A DNA stretch of 64,000 bases from Thiopseudomonas acetoxidans (GTDB lineage Bacteria; Pseudomonadota; Gammaproteobacteria; Pseudomonadales; Pseudomonadaceae), in NCBI RefSeq assembly GCF_030362935.1, contig NZ_JAUCDY010000014.1, forward strand, positions 7,049 to 71,048, read 5' to 3'. The position numbers were made by a program, and so were the translations under genes. Positions within the stretch are counted from its first letter, which is position 1. Each line of letters starts with the position of its first letter. A model generated the notes under the pieces. It was not told where the DNA came from. It made no database searches and was given only the letters and a program-made list of their open reading frames with translations. Of this stretch, positions 51,874 through 60,290 are shown piece after piece.

Positions 51874-52953
51874 TCAACCTGCGAGCTGTTCTGCTGCCTC
51901 TAGCAACATCCGCTCTGTTTTAGCCCAACCCAAGCACGCATCCGTAACAGAGACGCCATAGTGCATGCTTTTACCCAAAGCCTGACTGCCTTCCTCAAGA
52001 TGGCTTTCAATCATTACAGCGCGCAGGCTTTTATTGCCCGACAGTTTTTGCTGGAGCACATCACCTAGGATTTCAGGTTGGCGCAAAGGGTTTTTACCGC
52101 TATTAGCATGGTTGCAATCCACCATAATGCTGGGCTGCAAACCAGACTGCTCCATCGCTGAGCTGGCCGCACGCACGCTGAGCGCATCATAGTTAGAGCC
52201 ATGCTGACCTCCGCGCAACACCAAGTGCGTATCGGTGTTGCCTGCCGCTTGTAGCAAAGCAATTTGTCCTTGCTCATCTACGCCCATGTACTGATGTCCA
52301 TAAGCTGCTGAACGCATCGCATCTATCGCTACTTGCACACTACCGTCTGTGCCATTTTTAAAGCCTACCGGCAAGGCCAGCCCGCTCACCATCTCGCGGT
52401 GAATTTGCGACTCACTAGTGCGTGCGCCTATTGCAGCCCAGCTTAAAATATCCGCAAAGTACTGCGCTGCCAGCGGTTGTAGCAGTTCAGTTGCAACCGG
52501 CAAGCCCATCTGCGCGACTTGCAGCATCAATGAACGCGATAATTCAAGCCCACTGCGCATGTCGTAACTGCCATCAAGATGCGGGTCGTAGAGCAAACCC
52601 TTCCAACCCACTGTAGTGCGTGGCTTTTCAATATAAACACGCATTGCCAGTAACAACTGACCTTCAACCCGCTGCGCCAGTTGTGCCAAACGCTTAGCAT
52701 AATCCAAAGCAGCCTGCGGATCATGAATGGAACAAGGACCGACCACCACCAGCAGACGATTATCGGTTTGATTCAAAACCGCACGTACCGCGTTGCGTTG
52801 GCGTGTAATGGTCTCAGCAAACTGTTCAGATACAGGCAGTTGTTGGCGTAGCTGCTGCGGGTTGGGTAATTCATAGCTAACCGTTGAGCAGCCAGCGGTT
52901 GGTTTTTGCTGCATTTGTGTCTCTGGCGCTAAAGCAGAGTTGATAGCATTCAT
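51874..52953 (-). CDS. 3-deoxy-7-phosphoheptulonate (DAHP) synthase, class I
   Basis: First enzyme of the shikimate pathway, condensing PEP and erythrose 4-phosphate. It has 359 residues. Family motifs are LLVVVGPCSIHDPQAALDYA in parts (VGPCSIHD), MRVYIEKPRTTVGWKGL, IGARTSESQIHREM, VLRGGQHGSNYD, IMVDCNHANSGK and VMIESHLEEGSQ. The start at 52953 is chosen for the AAGGA nearby and the family N-terminus; upstream in-frame codons run through the leader. The gene sits behind a long leader with aromatic-rich leader peptides and a terminator, so expression is probably attenuated by aromatic amino acids. Which one inhibits the enzyme itself cannot be told. Confidence 0.95.
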   Translation of the reverse strand: MNAINSALAPETQMQQKPTAGCSTVSYELPNPQQLRQQLPVSEQFAETITRQRNAVRAVLNQTDNRLLVVVGPCSIHDPQAALDYAKRLAQLAQRVEGQLLLAMRVYIEKPRTTVGWKGLLYDPHLDGSYDMRSGLELSRSLMLQVAQMGLPVATELLQPLAAQYFADILSWAAIGARTSESQIHREMVSGLALPVGFKNGTDGSVQVAIDAMRSAAYGHQYMGVDEQGQIALLQAAGNTDTHLVLRGGQHGSNYDALSVRAASSAMEQSGLQPSIMVDCNHANSGKNPLRQPEILGDVLQQKLSGNKSLRAVMIESHLEEGSQALGKSMHYGVSVTDACLGWAKTERMLLEAAEQLAG

Positions 52954-52988
52954 CTGTATTTCCTTGTGCGGCTTATGCCGCCTTATAC

Positions 52989-53084
52989 CTAGGGTTGTAT
53001 TCGTCGTGGTGGATGCTGGGCAAAAGCAATCTGCTGGATAAATCGCCAAGCCAAATTGTGACCATAGTGATAGGTGTAGCTCAT
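52989..53084 (-). CDS. second leader ORF, aromatic-rich 31-residue peptide
   Basis: Starts at an ATG with GGAG eight bases upstream, just past the attenuator terminator, and ends 35 bases before the DAHP synthase ATG. The peptide begins MSYTYHYGHNLAWRF and contains three Tyr, one Trp and two Phe in 31 residues. A small hairpin (GCGGC-ATAA-GCCGC, about 52967-52981) lies between it and the synthase start. A second translational control or a coupling ORF is the inferred role. Confidence 0.6.
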   Translation of the reverse strand: MSYTYHYGHNLAWRFIQQIAFAQHPPRRIQP

Positions 53085-53107
53085 ACTCTAAACTCCAAAA
53101 TTGTTAT

Positions 53108-53143
53108 AAAAAAACCCCGGTGGCTGGGGAGCCTACCGGGGTT
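53108..53143 (-). terminator. attenuator terminator in the DAHP synthase leader
   Basis: On the minus strand AACCCCGGT and ACCGGGGTT pair, with an inner GGCT-CCCC-AGCC extension. The stem is followed by seven T (53114-53108). It lies after the leader peptide stop and before the structural gene, which is the position of a transcription attenuator. Confidence 0.85.
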
Positions 53144-53197
53144 TAACATTTCTGTGGTGGGCTACCCTTAATAAAATAGGGCCACCCAATACGAATA

Positions 53198-53323
53198 TCA
53201 GGCTAGCCCTTGGCTAAACCAATATCCGTAAAAATACTGAGTCGTGCTTGCAATGCAGACAGGCGCAGCCACAGCGCGATTGGCTGTATGACTGTGCTGC
53301 TGATTACATAGACTGACTTGCAT
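53198..53323 (-). CDS. aromatic leader peptide of the DAHP synthase attenuator
   Basis: 41-residue ORF with GGAG seven bases before its ATG at 53323 (an in-frame ATG at 53335 is possible). Near its end it reads QYFYGYWFSQGLA: six of seven consecutive codons encode Tyr, Phe or Trp (tat ttt tac gga tat tgg ttt). The stop is followed by RNA segments that can pair in alternative ways and then by the terminator at 53108-53143. This is the classic layout of ribosome-mediated attenuation. Its translation is predicted, not shown. Confidence 0.75.
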   Translation of the reverse strand: MQVSLCNQQHSHTANRAVAAPVCIASTTQYFYGYWFSQGLA

Positions 53324-53397
53324 GCTGTTCTCCATTGAAGGCGACTAAGTTAACTTAATTGGGCTGCCAGCGCAAGCTGACTCAGTAAATGACGTGC

Positions 53398-53940
53398 TTA
53401 ACGATCTTCGCGGTAAATTTTGTCTGGATTTAAAGTGCGCGTCCAAGGCAAACCTGAATTCTGCCAGCCATTTTGCAAACGCATCCCCGCCTGCGGGCCC
53501 TCTTTGAGTGCATCGCCTTGGAACCCGTGAATCACATAACGCGCATTGGCCAAGCCGGCCTCCCGCAACACCTTGGCGCTAGGCTCACCGCGCTCGCTAC
53601 CTGAGCGACACATGGTAATGACTTCGGTATTTTCATCCAGCCCACGCTTAGCCAGTTCATCTTTAACTTGCTGAGCAAAGTTTTGGTTGATATCCATCGC
53701 GAATATATTGCGCTCGGTGTTATAACGGCTGCGGTCAACCAACATAAATGGAATATTAATATCCGCAGCTTCTGCCGAACCAATAAACATAATCTCCACT
53801 GGATCGCGCACATCAATCAATAACACTTTTTTCTCTTGCTGGGTTTTGGCGTAGGCCTCTTCAACGGTAATACCCAGCTCACTCGCTTGGGCTGTAAATA
53901 CGCCAAAAACCATGGTCAACATCAAGACGAGTCTGTTCAT
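53398..53940 (-). CDS. exported rhodanese-domain protein
   Basis: 180 residues with a signal peptide (MNRLVLMLTMVFGVFTAQA) and a single rhodanese domain (about 25-165). The strand VLLIDVRDPVEIMFIG and the active-site loop with the catalytic Cys, MCRSGSERG, are intact. A periplasmic sulfurtransferase or sulfide-handling role is likely, but the substrate is unknown. It ends 63 bases before the DAHP synthase leader peptide region; no obvious terminator separates them. Confidence 0.87.
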   Translation of the reverse strand: MNRLVLMLTMVFGVFTAQASELGITVEEAYAKTQQEKKVLLIDVRDPVEIMFIGSAEAADINIPFMLVDRSRYNTERNIFAMDINQNFAQQVKDELAKRGLDENTEVITMCRSGSERGEPSAKVLREAGLANARYVIHGFQGDALKEGPQAGMRLQNGWQNSGLPWTRTLNPDKIYREDR

Positions 53941-54017
53941 TTTGTTTGCTCCTCAATAAATAACAGCAACACAATAGCATAATTTATTATGTTTATTTGT
54001 ATTTTATTGAGTTTGAT

Positions 54018-54677
54018 TTACTCATCGCGCAAGCTAATAATCTGCCAGCCGCGCTCTTGTGCAATAGCCCGCAAGCGCTCATCTGGGTCCACCGCAATAG
54101 CCTGTGCAACCTTCTCTAGCAATGGCAAATCATTGTGCGAGTCGCTATAGAAATAGCTGTCGAGCAAAGTCGCCTGATTTTCCGACAGCCATGTATTTAA
54201 CCGCGTGATTTTGCCCGCTTGAAAGCTAGGTACGCCCGTTAGCTCGCCCGTGTACTGCCCCATCTGCATGCCACATTCGGTAGCAATTAAATGGTCAACG
54301 CCCAAGCGTTGCGCAATAGGAGCGGTAATAAAGTGATTAGTGGCGGTGATGATCATGATGTAGTCACCCGCTGCCCTATGCTGGGCTATCAGCGCCTCAC
54401 CTTTGGGCAAAATGATGGGCTCAATATAGTCACGCATAAACTGGGCATGCCACTGTTCAAGCACGGACTTTTCTGTGCTCCCAAGAATTTCCTGACAAAA
54501 ATTCTGATACGCAATAACGTCTAGCTTACCTGCCAGATAGTCGGCATAAAACTGATCATTGCGCGCTTTGTAAACAGCAGCATCAACATAACCATTGGCG
54601 CACAAAAATTCGCCCCACAAATGATCGCTGTCTCCAGCTAACAAAGTATTGTCTAAGTCAAAAATCGCTAAACGCAC
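54018..54677 (-). CDS. HAD-IB family phosphatase
   Basis: 219-residue phosphatase. The catalytic Asp pair is in FDLDNTLLAGD, the Thr motif in MIITATNHF, and the metal-binding motif in YFYSDSHNDLPLLE. It is related to SerB. The homolog beside rppH in Pseudomonas has been linked to histidinol-phosphate dephosphorylation, as I recall, so that is a candidate substrate. The start is GTG at 54677 with GAGG upstream. It is divergent from rppH. Confidence 0.88.
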   Translation of the reverse strand: MRLAIFDLDNTLLAGDSDHLWGEFLCANGYVDAAVYKARNDQFYADYLAGKLDVIAYQNFCQEILGSTEKSVLEQWHAQFMRDYIEPIILPKGEALIAQHRAAGDYIMIITATNHFITAPIAQRLGVDHLIATECGMQMGQYTGELTGVPSFQAGKITRLNTWLSENQATLLDSYFYSDSHNDLPLLEKVAQAIAVDPDERLRAIAQERGWQIISLRDE

Positions 54678-54860
54678 ACTGATGTCCTCGTAACAGTTAT
54701 TTTTGCGGGTGGTTAAGAATAGCCTTTTTTTGGATAAATGTTACTAACCCCACACTATTTTATCCTGTTAGCCACCCTTTAGTTTGCAAATCAAGATTGC
54801 CGCTTATTCATGGTTTATGGAACAATGCATTAAGTTTTTGAATTTTAAAGGTAGGCTAAC

Positions 54861-55346
54861 ATGATAGATGCAGATGGGTTTCGCCCTAATGTCGGCATCA
54901 TCTTAGCCAATGAGCAAGGTCAGGTACTTTGGGCACGACGCATAAACCAAAACTCTTGGCAGTTCCCACAGGGTGGCATCCACCCCAATGAAACTGTTGA
55001 GCAAGCCTTGTTTCGTGAACTGTATGAAGAAGTAGGTTTACGCGAAGATGATGTTGAAGTACTTGCCTGCACCCGTGGTTGGCTAAGATACCGTTTACCC
55101 CAGCGCCTAGTGCGTAAACACAGCGCTCCTGTGTGTATTGGACAAAAACAAAAGTGGTTTTTGTTGCGCTTGCGTGCCGACGAAAACTTGGTATGTGTGG
55201 ATAAGTGTGCCAAACCTGAATTTGATGGCTGGCGTTGGGTCAGTTACTGGTATCCATTAGGACAGGTTATTGCGTTTAAGCGAGAGGTTTATCGTCGCGC
55301 ACTCAAAGAGTTAGCACCCCAACTTCCTAGACGAGACTCAATATAA
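54861..55346 (+). CDS. rppH: RNA pyrophosphohydrolase
   Basis: 161-residue Nudix enzyme that converts 5-prime triphosphate mRNA ends to monophosphate, opening them to RNase E decay. The N-terminus MIDADGFRPNVGIILANEQG, the substrate strand NSWQFPQGGI and the Nudix box running from GGIHPNE to REL-EEVGL are standard. It is followed after one base by ptsP, the usual Pseudomonas order. Confidence 0.96.
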   Translation: MIDADGFRPNVGIILANEQGQVLWARRINQNSWQFPQGGIHPNETVEQALFRELYEEVGLREDDVEVLACTRGWLRYRLPQRLVRKHSAPVCIGQKQKWFLLRLRADENLVCVDKCAKPEFDGWRWVSYWYPLGQVIAFKREVYRRALKELAPQLPRRDSI

Positions 55347-55377
55347 AGTGTCCATTTCAACACGTAATGAAAGCAAC

Positions 55378-57657
55378 ATGCTAAGCATGCTGCGCCTGAT
55401 ATCCCAAGAGGTAAACGCTGCCAAAGACTTGTCTGCTGCGCTTACTATCATTGTTAAACAGGTGCGTATTGCCATGCTTAGTCACGTGTGTTCGGTTTAT
55501 CTGTATCAACCCGACACCGATCGTTACGTATTAATGGCGACCGAAGGGTTAAACAAGCGCGCCATCGGCAAAGTCAGCATGAGCTCAAATGAAGGTTTGG
55601 TGGGCTTGGTGGGTAGTCGGGCCGAAACCGTTAGTTTAGAAGATGCCACCAGTCATCCGCGCTTTTTGTATTTCCCAGAAACCGGTGAAGAACGCTATGC
55701 ATCCTTTTTAGGCACACCTATAGTTCACCACCGCCAAGTCTTAGGCGTGCTGGTGGTGCAACAAAAAGAACGGCGCCAGTTTGATGAAGGAGACGAAGCG
55801 TTTTTAATCACCATGAGCGCCCAGCTCTCTGGCGTAATCGCACACGCTGAAGCCACCGGCTCTATTCGCGGTTTAGGCAAGCAGGGTAAAGGCATTCAAG
55901 AGGCGCGCTTTATCGGTGTGCCTGGCGCCCCAGGAGCCGCTTTAGGTACAGCGGTGGTGGTGTTGCCGCCTGCCGATCTAGATGTTGTACCCGATAAAAA
56001 GGCAGAAGACATCAGCGTTGAGCTGGCATTATTTGAACAAGCGCTAACCGCCGTGCGCAATGAAATTCGCAGCCTATCAACCCGCCTTGCCAAACAATTA
56101 CGTCCACAAGAGCAAGCATTGTTTGATGTGTATCTGATGATGCTGGAAGAAAACGCCTTGGCCGGTGACGTAACCGCACTGATCAGCAAAGGTCAATGGG
56201 CGCAAGGCGCTCTGCGTCAGGTAGTAGATGCTCACCTTAAACGCTTTGATAGCATGGATGATGATTACCTAAGCGAGCGCGCCGCTGACGTTAAAGATTT
56301 AGGCCGCCGGCTGCTGTCGCATTTGCAACAAGCACACAAGCAAGAGCTTATTTACCCAGATAACACGGTGTTAGTCAGTGAAGAGCTCACTCCTGGCATG
56401 CTGGGCGATGTGCCGCCGGAAAAACTCGTCGGTCTGATTTCTGTAGAAGGATCGCGCAACTCTCACGTGGCTATTTTAGCTCGCGCCATGGGCATCCCTA
56501 CAGTGGTGGCCGCACAAGATCTACCCTATTCGCTGCTCGACGGTATTGAGCTTATCGTGGATGGTTATCACGGTGATGTGTTTACCAACCCCAGCCCATT
56601 ATTGCGCCAGCAATATGCTGAGGTCATCGAAGAAGAGCGCTTAATCTCCAAAGAGCTAGACAACCTGCGTACCCTGCCCTGTGAAACACTGGACGGCCAT
56701 CGTGTTGCGCTGTGGGCCAATACCGGGCTGCTGGCTGATGCAGCGCGTGCGCAAGCCTTTGGCGCTGAAGGCGTAGGGCTTTACCGCTCCGAAGTGGCCT
56801 TTATGAGCTCAGCTCGTCTACCTAGCGAAAGCGAGCAAGCCAATATGTACCGCGAACAGCTTGAAGCTTTCCACCCCAGTCCCGTGACCATGCGCACCCT
56901 AGATATCGGCGGTGATAAACCGTTGAGCTATTTCCCTATCAAGGAAAGTAACCCTTATCTGGGTTGGCGTGGTATCCGTGTCACCTTGGATCATCCGGAA
57001 ATTTTTCTGGTGCAAGTACGTGCCATGCTTAAAGCCAGTCTTGGACTAAATAATTTGCGGATTTTATTGCCCATGATTTCAGGGGTGCATGAACTGGATG
57101 ATGCCCTGTACCTTATCCACCGTGCCTGGGGTGAGCTGCATGAAGAGGGTTTTGCGGTAGAAATGCCTCAAGTGGGTGTTATGATTGAGGTGCCATCAGC
57201 GGTTTATCAAGCCAAGGAACTGCTCGAAATGTGTGATTTCTTGTCGGTTGGCTCCAACGATCTAACCCAATATATTCTGGCAGTGGACCGTAACAATGCC
57301 CGCGTAGCTGCGCTCTATGATTACTTGCACCCGGCCGTGTTAATGGCGTTAAAAAGCGTGGTCGAAGCGGCTCATCTCCAAGGCAAGGAAATCAGTATTT
57401 GCGGTGAGATGGCCGGCGACCCAGCTGCCGCTTTGCTGTTAATGGCGATGGGTTTTGATAGTTTATCCATGAACGCCACACATCTGCCCAAGGTAAAGTG
57501 GCTACTGCGCCAAATTAGGCTCAGTCATGCGCAAGCGCTGCTGAGCGATGTGATGCGTATGGATAATCCATTGATTGTACACAGCACCCTTAGCTTGGCG
57601 CTCAAAAGCCTTGGTCTGGACAAGATACTCAACCCAACGGCAGCAGTACAAATCTAA
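55378..57657 (+). CDS. ptsP: phosphoenolpyruvate-protein phosphotransferase PtsP (EI-Ntr)
   Basis: 759 residues, the exact usual size when started at the ATG at 55378 (MLSMLRLISQEVNAAKD); a GTG ten codons earlier is open. An N-terminal GAF domain (about 15-155) senses glutamine in the family. The EI part has the phospho-His in GSRNSHVAILARAMG and the PEP-binding stretches MRTLDIGGDKPLSYF and SVGSNDLTQYILAVDRNN. It phosphorylates NPr of the nitrogen PTS, a regulatory rather than sugar-transport chain. Confidence 0.96.
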   Translation: MLSMLRLISQEVNAAKDLSAALTIIVKQVRIAMLSHVCSVYLYQPDTDRYVLMATEGLNKRAIGKVSMSSNEGLVGLVGSRAETVSLEDATSHPRFLYFPETGEERYASFLGTPIVHHRQVLGVLVVQQKERRQFDEGDEAFLITMSAQLSGVIAHAEATGSIRGLGKQGKGIQEARFIGVPGAPGAALGTAVVVLPPADLDVVPDKKAEDISVELALFEQALTAVRNEIRSLSTRLAKQLRPQEQALFDVYLMMLEENALAGDVTALISKGQWAQGALRQVVDAHLKRFDSMDDDYLSERAADVKDLGRRLLSHLQQAHKQELIYPDNTVLVSEELTPGMLGDVPPEKLVGLISVEGSRNSHVAILARAMGIPTVVAAQDLPYSLLDGIELIVDGYHGDVFTNPSPLLRQQYAEVIEEERLISKELDNLRTLPCETLDGHRVALWANTGLLADAARAQAFGAEGVGLYRSEVAFMSSARLPSESEQANMYREQLEAFHPSPVTMRTLDIGGDKPLSYFPIKESNPYLGWRGIRVTLDHPEIFLVQVRAMLKASLGLNNLRILLPMISGVHELDDALYLIHRAWGELHEEGFAVEMPQVGVMIEVPSAVYQAKELLEMCDFLSVGSNDLTQYILAVDRNNARVAALYDYLHPAVLMALKSVVEAAHLQGKEISICGEMAGDPAAALLLMAMGFDSLSMNATHLPKVKWLLRQIRLSHAQALLSDVMRMDNPLIVHSTLSLALKSLGLDKILNPTAAVQI

Positions 57658-57680
57658 TTACCGCCAAGAATTTGAGTGTT

Positions 57681-58427
57681 TTAGTCAGCCGCTAATACTA
57701 TTTCTTTCAGCTCTTGCACAGCTCCCGCAACCGTATAACTCTGCTCTTTTAGGCTTAAATTCGTCTGCGTCATGCGCAACAAACTGGTGGCACGCGTGCC
57801 GTAGTATTCGCCCTGAATGAAAATGCTCGACAGCATCCGCTCCAACACCAGCCCCACGCCGGTCTCCGGCAAAAACTCTTCGCTGGGTCGTTCGCGATCA
57901 CGCATAAGATTAAACAAGTCATCATCGGTGCTATTTAAGTTTTGACTAAAAAGGCTGCGTATCCGCACTAACTTCGGCCAAGGTGTATCCAAGCTGGCAT
58001 TAGATAGCGCGTAAATGCCGGCACTGAGCCGTTGCGGGCGGGCGCTTTTGGAATTAAAAAACCAAAGTTGTCGGCTATCACCTACCAACAGATTAAAGCC
58101 ATTAAACTGCGCTGCCTGCTGCGCCACCCTATGCATATAAGCGGCTGGCGGTTCGTGTCCAGCCAAGTAATTACTGACCAGCTCACCGCGTGAGCGCGGC
58201 AACACCCCTTCCAAAGCACGAATATTGGTTAAGGCAGCAAAACGGCCTTGTGGGGCAACACCCAGCCAACTGCCACCTGCCAGTAAATCCCGCCCAGCAT
58301 AAATTTGCGGATAATCAGACCACTGCGCTAAAGGCGCTGTGGCGCGCGCATGCATTTCATCCCTGTTGGCCAGCATTAACAAAGGTTGCGCGCTGTCTGG
58401 CACCCAAGCAAAAACAATTAAACACAT
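57681..58427 (-). CDS. NRDE/TANGO2-family protein
   Basis: 248 residues. The N-terminus MCLIVFAWVPDSAQP and the motif LANRDEMHARAT give the family its name, with Cys2 as a predicted Ntn-type nucleophile. Further family motifs are AGRDLLAGGSWLGV and RFAALTNIR. Eukaryotic TANGO2 relatives have been linked to heme or lipid handling, but the bacterial role is unsettled. It is a single-gene unit convergent with ptsP. Confidence 0.88.
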   Translation of the reverse strand: MCLIVFAWVPDSAQPLLMLANRDEMHARATAPLAQWSDYPQIYAGRDLLAGGSWLGVAPQGRFAALTNIRALEGVLPRSRGELVSNYLAGHEPPAAYMHRVAQQAAQFNGFNLLVGDSRQLWFFNSKSARPQRLSAGIYALSNASLDTPWPKLVRIRSLFSQNLNSTDDDLFNLMRDRERPSEEFLPETGVGLVLERMLSSIFIQGEYYGTRATSLLRMTQTNLSLKEQSYTVAGAVQELKEIVLAAD

Positions 58428-58457
58428 AGCATTACCATCACTGTTGTCGGTGATTCC

Positions 58458-60230
58458 TTATTGATTATCACTGCGCGGCGTTACACGCAACACCTCGGCT
58501 ACCGTGGTGAGCCCAGCGGCTATTTTTTGCGCACCTGACAAACGCAAACTGCTCATACCATCACGATAGGCTTGGTTTTTTAAGCGCGTAATATCCGTAT
58601 GCTCAGTAATCAGCAGTTTGGTTGAATCATTCAACAGCATGATCTCATACACGCCAGCTCGTCCGCGATAACCTGTATCCCTGCACTCTAAACAACCAAC
58701 CGCTTGGTAGGTTGTTTTAGGCTTGGCAGAACTCCAGGGTTTGGTTAACTCATTCCATTCACTCTCGGAAATTTCAGTCGTTTCTTTGCAATGTGGGCAC
58801 AAAGTACGCACCAAACGTTGCGCCATCACGCCCAACAAGGAGGCACGCAACAAATAATAAGGCACGCCTAACTCAAGTAGCCGGCTGATCGCACTGGGTG
58901 CATCATTGGTATGCAACGTAGATAGCACTAGGTGTCCGGTTAAAGCGGCCTGAATCGCCATTTCTGCTGTTTCTAGATCGCGAATTTCACCAATCATGAT
59001 GATGTCTGGATCTTGGCGCATCAGCGCGCGCACACCACTGGAAAAGGTTAAATCGATATTATGCTGCACCTGCATTTGGTTAAACGCTGGCTCAATCATT
59101 TCGATGGGATCTTCAATAGTGCAAACGTTTACCTGCTCGGTGGCTAGCTGCTTAAGCGTGGTGTAGAGCGTGGTGGTTTTACCCGATCCCGTAGGGCCCG
59201 TCACTAGAATAATGCCATTGGGTTGCGCGGTCATACTGTGCCAGCGGGTTAAATCCTCTGCGGAGAAACCCAGCTGGTCAAAGCTTTTCATCAACACTTC
59301 GGGATCAAAGATCCGCATCACCAGCTTTTCACCAAAGGCTGTGGGTAAGGTAGATAGCCGCAGCTCCACCTCATTGTTATCTGGGGTTGAGGTTTTTATG
59401 CGTCCGTCTTGGGGTTTGCGTTTTTCCGCAACATTCATTCTACCCAGCGTTTTTAAACGGCTAATAACCGCCATGGTGACCTGGGCAGGAAACTGATAGA
59501 CATTGTGCAACACACCATCAATACGAAAGCGCACCGTACCTTGCTCACGTCTTGGTTCGATATGGATATCACTGGCGCGCTGCTGGAAGGCGTACTGGAA
59601 CAACCAATCCACAATATTGACGATATGTGCATCATTGGCGTCCGGTTCTTGATCACTGCTGCCAATCTTAAGCAGCTGCTCAAAATTGCCAATCGCCGTA
59701 CTGCTGTACTCGTTATGACTGGCTCCTGATACGGAGTGTGCTAAGCGGTAAAACTCGGTCGTGAAGCGTTGGATTTCAGCTGGATTAACCACCACACGCT
59801 TTATCACGCGGCGCGCCACATGCGCTAAGTTAGCTTCCCAGTCACTGACAAAAGGCTGCGCGCTCGCTACGGTAAGGGTTTCAGCATCCACCGCGACAGC
59901 AAGGATTTTATGGCGTTGCGCAAAGGCGTAGGACATAACTGCCGTGATCGCTGGCACATCGATTTTCAACGGATCGATACGCAGATAAGGCTGCTCTGCC
60001 CACTGCGCTAACCACTGGCTGAGGGTCTCCAAGTCCAGTTTTTTACCCACGCGAGCCAAGTCATCAAGCTGCTGCAACGCGATATACTCTAGTGGATGCA
60101 GGCTTTGCTTGCCAGTAAATGCGCCCCGTCCAATCAAGCACTGATCGGCGGTTGCTTGGTCAATACGCTTATTCTTAACGAGCTCTTGCAAAATATCTGC
60201 AAGCCCCAACACACGCTCATGTGCGGCCAT
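58458..60230 (-). CDS. GspE/PilB-family secretion ATPase, orphan
   Basis: 590 residues with an N-terminal GspE-N domain and a C-terminal hexameric ATPase. Walker A VTGPTGSGKTTTLYTTL, Asp box TIEDPIEMIEPAFNQMQV, Walker B DPDIIMIGEIRDLETA, His box LSTLHTNDAPSAI. A tetracysteine zinc site is formed by CPHC and CLEC. No pilin, GspF or secretin genes are adjacent, so which machine it drives is unknown. Next to the CYTH/CHAD, DUF47 and Pit genes as in P. aeruginosa (from memory). Confidence 0.9.
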   Translation of the reverse strand: MAAHERVLGLADILQELVKNKRIDQATADQCLIGRGAFTGKQSLHPLEYIALQQLDDLARVGKKLDLETLSQWLAQWAEQPYLRIDPLKIDVPAITAVMSYAFAQRHKILAVAVDAETLTVASAQPFVSDWEANLAHVARRVIKRVVVNPAEIQRFTTEFYRLAHSVSGASHNEYSSTAIGNFEQLLKIGSSDQEPDANDAHIVNIVDWLFQYAFQQRASDIHIEPRREQGTVRFRIDGVLHNVYQFPAQVTMAVISRLKTLGRMNVAEKRKPQDGRIKTSTPDNNEVELRLSTLPTAFGEKLVMRIFDPEVLMKSFDQLGFSAEDLTRWHSMTAQPNGIILVTGPTGSGKTTTLYTTLKQLATEQVNVCTIEDPIEMIEPAFNQMQVQHNIDLTFSSGVRALMRQDPDIIMIGEIRDLETAEMAIQAALTGHLVLSTLHTNDAPSAISRLLELGVPYYLLRASLLGVMAQRLVRTLCPHCKETTEISESEWNELTKPWSSAKPKTTYQAVGCLECRDTGYRGRAGVYEIMLLNDSTKLLITEHTDITRLKNQAYRDGMSSLRLSGAQKIAAGLTTVAEVLRVTPRSDNQ

Positions 60231-60257
60231 AGTTCATCTCTGCTTGCGCTGTTTAGG

Positions 60258-60286
60258 GAAGCTCTGAAAACCCTTTCCAGAGCTTC
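60258..60286. terminator. hairpin between the CYTH/CHAD and GspE-like genes
   Basis: GAAGCTCTG (60258-60266) pairs with CAGAGCTTC (60278-60286), a 9-bp perfect stem in the 60-base gap of two minus-strand genes. No T-tract follows on the minus strand, so it may only slow or stabilise the transcript. Confidence 0.45.
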
Positions 60287-60290
60287 TTCC

